Source: Rhodospirillaceae bacterium
GTDB taxonomy: Bacteria > Pseudomonadota > Alphaproteobacteria > UBA828
Reading direction: 5' to 3'
Length of the DNA: 35,141 nucleotides
Assembly (NCBI GenBank): GCA_018666805.1
Contig: JABIXB010000111.1
Span: 1 to 35,141, forward strand
This document shows, in pieces, positions 21,604 to 29,734 of the stretch. The notes beneath the pieces are model-generated. The model made no database searches. It saw only the letters and a list, made by a program, of their open reading frames with translations, and was not told the origin of the DNA. Within the stretch, counting starts at the first letter, position 1. Each line of letters opens with the position of its first letter. The position numbers were made by a program, and so were the translations under genes.

Positions 21604-22050
21604 GTGAAACTTACCGATGCCCTGCTGGGCGAACACGGCGTTATTTACGAACTGTTCGCCTATGTGCGTGACACAGCCGCGAACAGCGATGATGTTCAAC
21701 AAATTCAGGGCGCCGTCGAAGTGCTCGAGCGGCTTCTTTTGTCCCATGCCAGAATTGAGGAGGAGCTACTGTTCCCGCGCCTCGATCCCCATCTCGGCGA
21801 AATGGGGCCGCTTGCCGTGATGCGCGAAGAGCATCGCCAGATTGAAGACCTTCTCACCGCCGCCAAACTCAGGAGCGATACCGGCGCCCTAAGATCGGTG
21901 ATCGGCCAACTCTTGGACCTGGCCCACGATCACTTCCAAAAAGAAGAAGGTGTGCTGTTCGCCATGGCCGGGCAATTTCTCGACGCGGCGGACTTGACGG
22001 AGCTCGGCAACGATTGGGCGGCGCGGCGCAAAGTTATGCTCACCGGCTAG
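21604..22050 (+). CDS. Hemerythrin HHE-domain protein
   Basis: A protein of 148 residues, a four-helix bundle with the di-iron ligand pattern: His11 (GEHGV), His48 with the Glu of SHARIEEELLFPRL, His77 with Glu81 (REEHRQIE), and AHDHFQKEEGVLF near 107-119. It starts at a GTG with AGGA about eight bases upstream. Bacterial HHE proteins bind oxygen, sense redox state, or, like RIC/YtfE, help repair iron-sulfur clusters after nitrosative stress. It lacks the N-terminal ScdA_N domain of RIC. Its promoter has an FNR-type box and its neighbours are a globin, a reductase and a CDGSH protein, pointing to an O2/NO response. Confidence 0.88.
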   Translation: MKLTDALLGEHGVIYELFAYVRDTAANSDDVQQIQGAVEVLERLLLSHARIEEELLFPRLDPHLGEMGPLAVMREEHRQIEDLLTAAKLRSDTGALRSVIGQLLDLAHDHFQKEEGVLFAMAGQFLDAADLTELGNDWAARRKVMLTG

Positions 22051-22070
22051 GGTTACGCGACCACCCGATT

Positions 22071-23357
22071 CTATGCCGGCGCCACACCGCTCGTGACGAC
22101 GAACTCGCCGGGGTCCTGGCCGTCGAGATAGGCCGCCAAATGCGCACTCAGGTCGCGCGCATCATCGCCGACACCATCCAGCAATGCCGATTTGCGCCGG
22201 CGTAAAAATTGGATACCCAAGAGATAAGCACCGGGCGCGTCCTCAAGGATACCGCCATCGTGGCGAATACGGCCCTTGCGGTCAAAGACCGGAAGTTCGA
22301 GCCAGGAATAATCCGGGCGGTAACCGGTCGCCCAAATGACCGTCTTGATCTCGCCGTTCTTGAGATTGAGTCCGAGCGGCGGCGATTTTTCAACCACCGT
22401 TGGCTCGAGGCGGCTCGGCGCATCGACCTCGCCATCGAGTCCGTTTTCGCTCGCCCATTCATCGATGGTGTCGAGAAGCCGGCCCATTTTAAGATCGGAC
22501 ATGGCGCATTGGTTACGCAGCGAACCGGAAAACTGTGCTTTGCCATCATTGATGCCGGCAAAGCGGCCAATCAATTTCACACCGATAGCGCCAAGCGCGT
22601 TGAGGTCGAGCGTCGTGCGCCCGGTCGTTCCGGTCAATTGCAGCGACGGCAGTTTACGCGCCCGCACAATATCCTCGACCTCGTCATAGCGCTCATCGAG
22701 CACCCCGGCGGCATCCATCCACCATTCCAAATCCCGCCCGCGATAGACCCGGGGTGCGCGGATATGCTCGCCGACGGAAATGGTGACGGGGTGACCGGCG
22801 CGCTGAATTTCATCGGCGAACTGGGTGCCGGTGGCCGAAGCGCCAACGACCATGACGCCGCCGGGCGCGAGCTGCTCCGGGTTGCGGTATTGCATCGAAT
22901 CAAGCGTGTCGATTTCCGCCGGCAGCGCCTCGCTCAGGGCCGGCACGCGGGCAATATTGCAGGCGCCGGAAGCGAGCACGACGGTACGGCAACGCCAGTC
23001 GCCCTGGTTGGTGGTGATCAGATAGCCGGCACCGTCGGTGCGCACTGCCGTCACAGTGGTATGCGCCTCAACCGGGGCCGAGATCACTTCGGCATAGCGG
23101 TCAAGAAAGGCAATCGTCTCGGGCATATTGCGGTAGCCATCGGGATCGTCGCCCTGATAGCCATAGCCCGGCAGCCGGCTCTGCCAATTTGGCGTGAGCA
23201 GGCGTAGCGAATCCCAGCGTTCGGTGCGCCATGAGTTGGCGACCTCACCGCGCTCGAGAACGACATGGTCGATCGCGCGCTCGCTGAGGCACCGGCTCAT
23301 GGCAAGCCCTGCTTGACCGCCGCCAATGACGACGGTCGTGGTGGTCCGCACTGTCAC
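22071..23357 (-). CDS. FAD-dependent flavin monooxygenase-like oxidoreductase (CzcO/FMO type)
   Basis: A protein of 428 residues with an N-terminal FAD motif VVIGGGQAGLAMSRCL, a second dinucleotide motif VMVVGASATGTQFADEI for NAD(P)H near residue 170, and the ATGYRPDYSWLELP block typical of this group. Members resemble flavin-containing and Baeyer-Villiger monooxygenases but many lack proven activity and are annotated as CzcO. The FMO fingerprint FxGxxxHxxxF/Y is not seen, so monooxygenation is uncertain. It is cytoplasmic, convergent with the hemerythrin gene (20 bases apart) and 31 bases downstream of the OsmC gene, with which it probably forms an operon. Confidence 0.85.
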   Translation of the reverse strand: MTVRTTTTVVIGGGQAGLAMSRCLSERAIDHVVLERGEVANSWRTERWDSLRLLTPNWQSRLPGYGYQGDDPDGYRNMPETIAFLDRYAEVISAPVEAHTTVTAVRTDGAGYLITTNQGDWRCRTVVLASGACNIARVPALSEALPAEIDTLDSMQYRNPEQLAPGGVMVVGASATGTQFADEIQRAGHPVTISVGEHIRAPRVYRGRDLEWWMDAAGVLDERYDEVEDIVRARKLPSLQLTGTTGRTTLDLNALGAIGVKLIGRFAGINDGKAQFSGSLRNQCAMSDLKMGRLLDTIDEWASENGLDGEVDAPSRLEPTVVEKSPPLGLNLKNGEIKTVIWATGYRPDYSWLELPVFDRKGRIRHDGGILEDAPGAYLLGIQFLRRRKSALLDGVGDDARDLSAHLAAYLDGQDPGEFVVTSGVAPA

Positions 23358-23388
23358 GGAATCTCCTCCTGGCGGTGAAGATGCCGCT

Positions 23389-23949
23389 TTAGTTGACTTC
23401 GACCGTGACGTTCGTCGGATTGGTCACGATGTCGTAGACCGCCGAACGCTTTTGCGACTGCGCAACCAGCGCCTCGATGTCTTTTTGCGAGGCGTCGGCA
23501 TCGATCTTGTAACTCACCTTGATGCCGTCAAAGCCGTTGCGGATGTCACTGTCCATGCCAAGGATACCTTGGATGTCCATACCGTCCTCGAGCGTCGAGG
23601 TGACCGAGCGAAGTTGGATGTCACGGTTCTGCGCCACGGCGGCGATGCCTGCTGTGAGACAAGAAGCCAAGCCGACAAGCACATATTCAACCGGTGTGGC
23701 ACCTCTGTCTTCGGAGGCAAAGACCGCCGGATGATCGGCATCGAACTTGAATGTCGTCTTATGTTTGTGATTTTCGCCAAGGCCGAAATAGCCTTCCACG
23801 GTGGATTGGCTGAAGGTGCCGTCCTTCCACTCGCAGCTCGCACTCCAGGTAAACTTGGCGGCCTCAGGCGCGTCGGCCAATGCCACGCGGGCACCGAGCA
23901 ACGCTTCTACATTGACGCCATTATTCGCAGTGGATTCACTCTCGGCCAT
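23389..23949 (-). CDS. OsmC-family protein with one conserved Cys
   Basis: A protein of 186 residues with OsmC fold marks: TPVEYVLVGLASCLTAGI, containing the first conserved Cys, and a C-terminal SQKRSAVYDIVTNPTNV, where the second catalytic Cys of peroxidase-type OsmC/Ohr is replaced by Ser. Organic-hydroperoxide reduction by the usual two-Cys mechanism is therefore unlikely. Single-Cys YhfA/C-type relatives are common and their role is unclear. It is the upstream member of a pair with the FAD oxidoreductase and starts divergently from the alpha/beta hydrolase cluster at 24135. Confidence 0.87.
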   Translation of the reverse strand: MAESESTANNGVNVEALLGARVALADAPEAAKFTWSASCEWKDGTFSQSTVEGYFGLGENHKHKTTFKFDADHPAVFASEDRGATPVEYVLVGLASCLTAGIAAVAQNRDIQLRSVTSTLEDGMDIQGILGMDSDIRNGFDGIKVSYKIDADASQKDIEALVAQSQKRSAVYDIVTNPTNVTVEVN

Positions 23950-24099
23950 TTACTCTCTCCCTATAATGCTTCCCAATATGAGAAGCCGGTTCCATCAAAA
24001 ATTATAACCCTGCTTGCGACATAACTGCGCATTCCCCTTTTCATATTGTGTAGAATTCAGATTGCACAAGGGCGAGTCAAGCAGGATCGCTCGCGCGTC

Positions 24100-24116
24100 A
24101 CCCGCTATACTCGGGT
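24100..24116. promoter_or_regulatory. Inverted repeat around a TATACT box
   Basis: ACCCG-CTATACT-CGGGT is a perfect 5-7-5 inverted repeat 19-35 bases upstream of the hydrolase start. Its centre holds TATACT, a good -10 box, so the repeat may be an operator overlapping the promoter. No -35 box at the proper spacing is obvious. Confidence 0.35.
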
Positions 24117-24134
24117 AGGTTGGGAGGTACGAAC

Positions 24135-24983
24135 ATGGCTGATAAATTTTTCGACCGCTATGTGCAGATTGGCGACGACGTCACGCTGCACTATGTCGAG
24201 GCGGGAGAAGGCAAGCCGCTGATCATCATTCCCTCCTGGTCACTGACCGGCGCAACCTACAAATACCAACTCAGCGCCTTGTCGCGCACGCGCCGCGTGA
24301 TCGCGCTCGACATGCGCGGCCACGGCGAATCAAGCACGCCGGAAAATGGCTACCGGGTGAGCCGCCTTGCCGCCGACCTCCGCGCCCTGATCGAGACGCT
24401 CGACCTGCCCGAAGTGGACCTCATGGGCCACTCGATCGGCAGTTCGATCATCTGGAGCTATTACGACCTCTATGGCGATTATCGCCTCGGCCGCCTGGTG
24501 TTTGTCGACCAGGCGCCTTCGGTGACAGCCAAGCCCGATTGGTCGAAGGAAGAGCGCCACCTCTATGGTTGCCTGCTGCCCGACCTGCCGGCGCTGGCCG
24601 AGTTCTACCTCGACGTGCTTGCCGCCGAGAGTGCCGAAGCAACGGCGCCGGTAATCGCGCGCCTGTTCTCCCCTGCCCTGCCGAAGGATGAATTACTGTG
24701 GTTCGCCAGCGAGATCGTCAAGCTGCCGCGCCGTCATGCCGCCGACCTTCTCTATAACCACTGCTCACTCGATTGGCGCGATGTGATCAAAACCATCCGC
24801 TTGCCAAGCCTCGTCGTCGGCGCCGAGGCGAGTATCTTCTCAGCCGAATCACAGCGTTGGATCGCGGCGCAAATTCCTGGCGCGGCGGTTGAGATATTCG
24901 CGGCCGGGGAAGGCGGCTCGCACTTCATGTGTTACGAAAACCCGGTCAAATTCAACGCCCTGGTCGAGGCGTTCCTGGCTTGA
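24135..24983 (+). CDS. Alpha/beta hydrolase of the AtuA cluster
   Basis: A protein of 282 residues from the ATG at 24135, which has GGGAGG seven bases upstream; the ATG at 24120 precedes that site and is unlikely. The nucleophile elbow is MGHSIGS (Ser100), the oxyanion region PSWSLTG, and the probable catalytic His lies in GGSHFM near the C-terminus. The segment IALDMRGHGESSTP is typical of the family. Its stop overlaps the TTG start of the AtuA gene by three bases, so the two are translationally coupled and probably act in one pathway, perhaps hydrolysing an ester or thioester. It is a likely paralogue of the hydrolase after acdS. Confidence 0.85.
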   Translation: MADKFFDRYVQIGDDVTLHYVEAGEGKPLIIIPSWSLTGATYKYQLSALSRTRRVIALDMRGHGESSTPENGYRVSRLAADLRALIETLDLPEVDLMGHSIGSSIIWSYYDLYGDYRLGRLVFVDQAPSVTAKPDWSKEERHLYGCLLPDLPALAEFYLDVLAAESAEATAPVIARLFSPALPKDELLWFASEIVKLPRRHAADLLYNHCSLDWRDVIKTIRLPSLVVGAEASIFSAESQRWIAAQIPGAAVEIFAAGEGGSHFMCYENPVKFNALVEAFLA

Positions 24984-26326
24984 AGGCCGGGCACCTTCGG
25001 ATTGGCTCCGGCGCCGGCTTTGCCGGCGACCGCTGGGAACCCGCGGCCGAGCTTGTCGAGCATGGCGACATCGACGTGATCGCCTTTGAGTGTTTGGCCG
25101 AGCGCACCATTGCGCGCGAGACGTTGGCACTTCTCAGAGGCAGCGGGCCGGGCTACAGCCCAAAATTGGAGGAGCGATTGCGTGCCGTGCTGCCGGCCTG
25201 CGCCGCCAAGGGCATCCGCATCGTCACCAATATGGGCGCCGCCGCGCCAGTGCCGGCGGCACACGCCGCTTGTGCCCTTGCTGCTGAGTTGGATGTGCGG
25301 GACTTTAGCTGCGCGGTGTTGATCGGCGACGATGTGCGCGACCAATTGAGCACGCGGGCGGAACTGACATTGCTGGAAAGCGGCGAACCGCTTGAGAGCA
25401 TTCTACCGCGCATGGCCTCGGCCAACGCCTATCTCGGCGCCGATGCGGTGGCCGAGGCGATGGCGAGTGGCGCGCTTGCGGTGATAACCGGGCGCATTGC
25501 CGATCCCTCGCTTTTTGTCGGCCCCATGCTGCACGCCTTTGGTTGGTCCTATGATGATTACGCCAAATTGGCGCAAGCGACAGCAGCCGGACATTTGCTT
25601 GAATGCGCCGGCCAGGTGACGGGCGGTTATTTTGCCGATCCGGGCGTCAAGGACGTCGCGGACCTGGCCCGCCTCGGATTTCCCTTTGCCGACATAACGC
25701 CAACGGGCGAGGTGACGATCGGCAAGCTCACGGACGCCGGCGGGCGGGTTGATGTTGCCACTTGCAGCGAACAATTGCTCTACGAGATCGACGACCCCGG
25801 CGCATACATCACGCCCGACTGCGTGCTTGATATGGGTGGAATTTCTCTCCGCCAAAGCGCGCCGGACCGGGTTCAGGTCTCAGGCGCGCGCGCCGCGCCG
25901 CGCACATCGAGTTACAAGGTGAGCGTCGGCTATTTCGATGGCTATCTTGGCGAGGGTCAACTCTCTTACGGCGGGCCGAACGCAGTGGCCCGCGCCCGCC
26001 TTGCCGGCGAGATCGTCAAGCAGCGTTTGGCGCTGCGTGGTTTCGCATTTGATGATTTGCGCATCGATTTGATCGGCCTCGATAGCCTGCACGGCCCGGC
26101 CGAGGGCCGGCCTGAACCCTATGAAGTGCGCTTGCGTGTGGCTGGCAAAACAGAAAACCGCGCCGCCGCTGAGGCGGTCGGTTGGGAAGTTGCGGCGCTC
26201 TATACCAACGGCCCGTCAGGCGGCGCCGGAGATTTCAGCAGCGTGCGTGAAATTCTCGCCGTGCAATCGGTGCTCCTGGCGCGAGACCTCGTGCCGACCC
26301 GTATCAAACTGATTGAAACGCGATGA
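24980..26326 (+). CDS. AtuA-like protein (DUF1446, acyclic terpene utilisation family)
   Basis: A protein of 448 residues if it starts at the TTG of 24980, which overlaps the hydrolase stop as TTGA; the open frame extends into the hydrolase but homology begins at LRIGSGAGFAGDRWEPA. Blocks typical of AtuA: DVIAFECLAERTIA, RIVTNMGAAAPVPAA, ITGRIADPSLFVGPM, and QVTGGYFADPG. The AtuA family is linked genetically to citronellol and geraniol catabolism in Pseudomonas, although its reaction is not established. Other atu genes (carboxylase, dehydrogenases) are absent, so terpene use is not implied. It overlaps the next gene by four bases (ATGA). Confidence 0.85.
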   Translation: MKAGHLRIGSGAGFAGDRWEPAAELVEHGDIDVIAFECLAERTIARETLALLRGSGPGYSPKLEERLRAVLPACAAKGIRIVTNMGAAAPVPAAHAACALAAELDVRDFSCAVLIGDDVRDQLSTRAELTLLESGEPLESILPRMASANAYLGADAVAEAMASGALAVITGRIADPSLFVGPMLHAFGWSYDDYAKLAQATAAGHLLECAGQVTGGYFADPGVKDVADLARLGFPFADITPTGEVTIGKLTDAGGRVDVATCSEQLLYEIDDPGAYITPDCVLDMGGISLRQSAPDRVQVSGARAAPRTSSYKVSVGYFDGYLGEGQLSYGGPNAVARARLAGEIVKQRLALRGFAFDDLRIDLIGLDSLHGPAEGRPEPYEVRLRVAGKTENRAAAEAVGWEVAALYTNGPSGGAGDFSSVREILAVQSVLLARDLVPTRIKLIETR

Positions 26327-26649
26327 CCCTGACCGTTCGCGATATCGCCCATGCCCGCGCCGGCGATAAAGGCGAGCGGGTCAATGTCTCGGTGATCGCC
26401 CATGACAGCGCCGGCTACGAGCGCCTGCTGCGCGAGCTCAGCGAAACCCGCGTGCTGGCGGCCTATGCACCGGTCGCGCATGGCCCGGTCAGGCGCTATG
26501 CCGTGCCCAACCTGCTGGCGCTCAATTTCGTCATCGAAAATGTACGCGGCGGCAGCGTCACCGCCACCACCGCGCTCGACATCCACGGCAAAAGCCTGAG
26601 CGCGCTTATGCTTGCTATTCCCCTGTTCGGCAACGAGCCGGAAACATAG
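26323..26649 (+). CDS. AtuA C-terminal ferredoxin-fold domain protein
   Basis: A protein of 108 residues starting in an ATGA overlap with the AtuA stop. The N-terminal VRDIAHARAGDKGERVNVSV is typical of the small domain that is fused to the C-terminus of AtuA in many species; here it is a separate coupled gene. It ends with a helix-rich segment ALDIHGKSLSALMLAIPLF. It presumably forms a complex with the AtuA-like protein. It ends five bases before the convergent AhpD-like gene. Confidence 0.82.
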   Translation: MTLTVRDIAHARAGDKGERVNVSVIAHDSAGYERLLRELSETRVLAAYAPVAHGPVRRYAVPNLLALNFVIENVRGGSVTATTALDIHGKSLSALMLAIPLFGNEPET

Positions 26650-26654
26650 GCCCC

Positions 26655-27035
26655 TTAGCCAGAGCCCTTTTCACCTGCGGCGGCAAAATCATCGACGCCG
26701 ATAGCGGCACGGAAATCCGCCGAATCCGCGGCTCTTTGCTCCTCCACAGGGATACCGGTTGAATCGGCCACCCGGACGATGGCGTTGAACAAAGACACCA
26801 CGCCGACGGTATCGGCCAGCGCCGCACCGCCGAGCGTGCCGGCGATTGCCGTCCGCGCCGCCGCCAACTCGGCTTCGTCATGGCCGAGCACTGCATTGGC
26901 AAAGCGGATCAGCTCTTCGCCGTTGGCGATGCCACCGCCGCCGCCGCCATCACCAATACCGTCATCCGCCGCGGTTACCACCGAGAGGTCAATTTCACGA
27001 CCGTCATATTGAGCGCTCGCACGGAGCGCTAGCAC
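26655..27035 (-). CDS. Small AhpD/carboxymuconolactone-decarboxylase-like protein, C-terminal type
   Basis: A protein of 126 residues with a GTG start at 27035 and no clear ribosome binding site. A poly-Gly stretch near residue 33 precedes a helical part, EELIRFANAVLG then VGVVSLFNAIVRVADSTG, which resembles the C-terminal half of AhpD-like alkylhydroperoxidase/carboxymuconolactone decarboxylase proteins. The CxxC active site is absent. It lies 12 bases downstream of a full-size AhpD-like gene, so it may be a partner subunit or a split-off paralogue. The start and even the family are less certain than for the neighbours. Confidence 0.55.
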   Translation of the reverse strand: MLALRASAQYDGREIDLSVVTAADDGIGDGGGGGGIANGEELIRFANAVLGHDEAELAAARTAIAGTLGGAALADTVGVVSLFNAIVRVADSTGIPVEEQRAADSADFRAAIGVDDFAAAGEKGSG

Positions 27036-27047
27036 ATGGCTGGTCGT

Positions 27048-27794
27048 TCAATAGACACACTGGTTCAGGGCGGATACGCGGCCTGCGACCAATTCGATCT
27101 GGGCATGCGTAATGGCGCGGATTTCTTTTTCAAAATCAAACATCTGGACGCCCAACATATATTGATGGTCGACCAGGCCGAAAAAACTTCGCTGCTCCTC
27201 CGGCACCAGACTCAAAGCCTGCTTGATATGAGCCGCCGTGGCCGCGCCGTCATAGATATCGCTTTCCGCCGTGCCGAGAACTTCACCCGGCGACAGGGTC
27301 GAGACCCAAGCCATCTGGCGCCGCGCGGCGGCGGGGCGTAGCTCCGAGGGCGCACCCGCCTCCACCTGCGGCAAGGGCCAGGGCGCCATTCCCAAACCCC
27401 TGGTAAAGGTATCGAGCGCGACAACAGTGACGATCACGCCGACGCTCTCGACATAGCGTTCCTCGACCATGCCGGCATCGCCAAGGCCTTTGTACCAGGC
27501 CCGGCTCAGGCGCCCCGGATCGTTAACAATGCGGTGAATTTGCTCGACCTCCAACTCCGCCAAGGCACCGAGATGGTCATGGCTGCCTTCGACGGCATAG
27601 GGCGAGAGCGCCTCCTTGCTATCGCGGCACAGCTGGCACCCGGCAGCATTGCGCGCCTCCGCCGCGACGGCGATGCGCTCGACTCCGCTTAACCAGGTGC
27701 CGGGCCGGCCCAACCGGTCCCAAGCATATTGCTGGGCGGCGATGACCTCGTCACGCACCGGCCAAGCCAAATCCTCATACATGATTTTTGTCAT
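27048..27794 (-). CDS. AhpD-like carboxymuconolactone decarboxylase/alkylhydroperoxidase-family protein
   Basis: A protein of 248 residues. The redox motif CQLC at about residues 53-56, in EARNAAGCQLCRDSKEAL, resembles the CxxC site of AhpD. Next comes HRIVNDPGRLSRAWYKGL and the helical VESVGVIVTVVALDTFTRGLG, also typical of the fold. Such proteins act as peroxidase adaptors or in small-molecule decarboxylation or isomerisation; the present role is unknown. The ATG at 27794 has GGGG about eight bases upstream. It is 45 bases downstream of ubiV on the same strand, so it may be co-transcribed with ubiTUV. Confidence 0.78.
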   Translation of the reverse strand: MTKIMYEDLAWPVRDEVIAAQQYAWDRLGRPGTWLSGVERIAVAAEARNAAGCQLCRDSKEALSPYAVEGSHDHLGALAELEVEQIHRIVNDPGRLSRAWYKGLGDAGMVEERYVESVGVIVTVVALDTFTRGLGMAPWPLPQVEAGAPSELRPAAARRQMAWVSTLSPGEVLGTAESDIYDGAATAAHIKQALSLVPEEQRSFFGLVDHQYMLGVQMFDFEKEIRAITHAQIELVAGRVSALNQCVY

Positions 27795-27839
27795 ATGGAT
27801 ATCCCCATTCGTCCCTTCATCCGGGGCGAATGTTAGCGC

Positions 27840-28751
27840 TTAACGCTTGAGAGAGACACCCTCTTCGCCATGATAAAAGCCATTTGAGAATGGCGCGAAA
27901 TCTGCGATGCCCGCCAGGTTTTGCCAGGCCTCTTGCGTTTCCGTCCGGCCTTCAAGCACGTCGCGGAATATTTGCGCCACAGCCACCATATCAATCGCCT
28001 GCGGCCACAGGCGGAAATTCTCAATGCCCATCCCGCGCAGTTCCTCAAGCTCGGGCATCAGGGCACCGATGGTGTGGGTCAGGGTCTGGGTGCCGTTAAC
28101 CGCGAGAAAATCTTCCCCGTCGAGCGTTTCGACCGTCAAGCCATCCGGGTCTTCGGCGCAGACATATTGGCAACCATCCTTGTGCAGACCGCATTGGCGC
28201 GCGTGATAGCAGCGCGCCGAAATGGCGAGCGGTATGCGGCCGAAGATTTGCACTTCGAGGGGAATGGCTGCGGATTTTGCCAGTGCCGCGATAGCCGGCG
28301 CCGGCAGTTCCCATGGCAGCGAAACCAGGCTGGCGCCGCTGCGCGCGAGATAATCCAGCGTGCCCTCATTATAGACATTAACGAACGGGCCAATAACGTG
28401 CGCACGGTCCGCCAACAGGGCGGCGCTGCCAATGTCATTGGCCTCAATCAGAATGTCCGGCGATTGCGCGAGCGTGCGCACAGCGTCCATTTCGGCTTCA
28501 CTCATGATCAGCGCCAGGGTGGAATAAACCACCTCCTTGCCGGCGCTTTTCAAGCGCGCCGCCACCTCAGACAGGTAGCGGGCGAAAAATGGCGTGCGCT
28601 TGGAACACACCACTTCGCCAAGATATACGCGGCCAAGCGGTGCTTCATCGGCAATACGGAAATAGAAATCGCGTAATTCCTCTGCCGGCCAATTGTAAAG
28701 TACCGGGCCGAGTGAAAGCGCCGCGCTCATTTTAGTGCCATTTAATGCCAT
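27840..28751 (-). CDS. ubiV: UbiV, O2-independent ubiquinone hydroxylation protein (U32 family)
   Basis: A protein of 303 residues of the U32 peptidase-like family. Cys49 (GEVVCSKR) and the cluster Cys181, Cys187, Cys194, Cys198 (RCYHARQCGLHKDGCQYVC) include the [4Fe-4S] ligands known from UbiV. In Escherichia coli UbiV pairs with UbiU and works with UbiT to hydroxylate ubiquinone precursors without oxygen, using prephenate as oxygen donor. The start at 28751 overlaps the ubiU end by ten bases; an ATG at 28730 (MSAALSLGPVLYNWP) matches the family N-terminus better. It is the last gene of ubiTUV, driven from an FNR box upstream of ubiT. Confidence 0.92.
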   Translation of the reverse strand: MALNGTKMSAALSLGPVLYNWPAEELRDFYFRIADEAPLGRVYLGEVVCSKRTPFFARYLSEVAARLKSAGKEVVYSTLALIMSEAEMDAVRTLAQSPDILIEANDIGSAALLADRAHVIGPFVNVYNEGTLDYLARSGASLVSLPWELPAPAIAALAKSAAIPLEVQIFGRIPLAISARCYHARQCGLHKDGCQYVCAEDPDGLTVETLDGEDFLAVNGTQTLTHTIGALMPELEELRGMGIENFRLWPQAIDMVAVAQIFRDVLEGRTETQEAWQNLAGIADFAPFSNGFYHGEEGVSLKR

Positions 28752-29734
28752 GATTTCTGGTAGGCGCCGGCGGTATTACGCGCGCCTTCGGTCATGTCAT
28801 CCAAGGCGCCGCTTTGGGCGCTGCCATCGACCGCTTGGCGAAACGCCGAAACGACGCGGCTGACATAGGCACGGCCGCGTTGGCGGCCCTCGATCTTGAG
28901 CGCGCGCACGCCCGCCGCCGCGAGCTCGGGCAGCATTTCCAAAACATTCAACGAAGACGGCTCGTCAAACAGGTAAGAGGCGCTGTCACCGGCGACGAAG
29001 CGCCCCTTGCACAGCGTCGGATAGCCCGCCGCCTCGCCTTCGGAAAAAATATTGAGCGTAAAATCGCCGAGGCGCGAAACGGTATCGCCGCCGCGCCGCT
29101 CGTAGCGCACATGGCTGGCCGGCGAACAGACGCCGTTGCAATTGGGCGATTGGCCGGTAGCGTAGGCGGAGAGCGTACAGCGCCCTTCGGCCATCACACA
29201 CATGCCGCCAAAGGCGAAAACTTCCGTTTCCACCGGCAGGCTCTGGTTGAGCTCGGCGATCTCGGCCAAAGTGAGGACGCGCGGCAAGACCACCCGCTTG
29301 ACGCCGAAGGCGCGTTGATAAAACTCGATTGCCGCGCGGTTCGAAGCCGATGCCTGAACCGAAAGATGGCGGCGCAGGTCGGGTCGCGTTTCGGCGGCAT
29401 ATTGCAAGAGACCAATATCGGCGAGGATAATCGCATCGGCGCCGAGCGTCGCGGCATCTTCGACGGCCCGGCGCCACGGCCCCGCGTTGCCGGCTTCAGG
29501 GTAGGTATTGACCGCGATGTAAACGCCGCAGCCATGCCGGTGGGCATGGTCGATACCGGCCGCCATTTCGTCGCGGGTAAAGTTGAGGCCGGGAAAATTA
29601 CGTGCGTTGGTCGCATCGGCAAAGCCGGCATAGACCACATCGGCGCCGGCCGCCACCGCTGCCTCAAGCGCCGCCGGGTTTCCCGCCGGACAAATGAGTT
29701 CGAGCGCCGCAATCTTATCGGGCGGCGTGGTCAT
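28742..29734 (-). CDS. ubiU: UbiU, O2-independent ubiquinone hydroxylation protein (U32 family)
   Basis: A protein of 330 residues. The N-terminal ELICPAGNPAALEAAVAAGA is the U32 hallmark. The [4Fe-4S] ligands are probably Cys179 and Cys186 (GGMCVMAEGRC), one of Cys199 or Cys203 (NCNGVC) and Cys242 (LCKGR). UbiU forms a heterodimer with UbiV for anaerobic hydroxylation of the ubiquinone ring. Its ATG overlaps the ubiT stop by four bases (ATGA) and its end overlaps ubiV, so all three are translationally coupled. Confidence 0.93.
   Translation of the reverse strand: MTTPPDKIAALELICPAGNPAALEAAVAAGADVVYAGFADATNARNFPGLNFTRDEMAAGIDHAHRHGCGVYIAVNTYPEAGNAGPWRRAVEDAATLGADAIILADIGLLQYAAETRPDLRRHLSVQASASNRAAIEFYQRAFGVKRVVLPRVLTLAEIAELNQSLPVETEVFAFGGMCVMAEGRCTLSAYATGQSPNCNGVCSPASHVRYERRGGDTVSRLGDFTLNIFSEGEAAGYPTLCKGRFVAGDSASYLFDEPSSLNVLEMLPELAAAGVRALKIEGRQRGRAYVSRVVSAFRQAVDGSAQSGALDDMTEGARNTAGAYQKSWH

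Noticed and set aside
24929-24979. AtuA start inside the hydrolase gene at 24929
   Set aside because: The first 17 codons overlap the hydrolase C-terminus and do not resemble AtuA; the TTG at 24980 in a stop overlap fits the family start.
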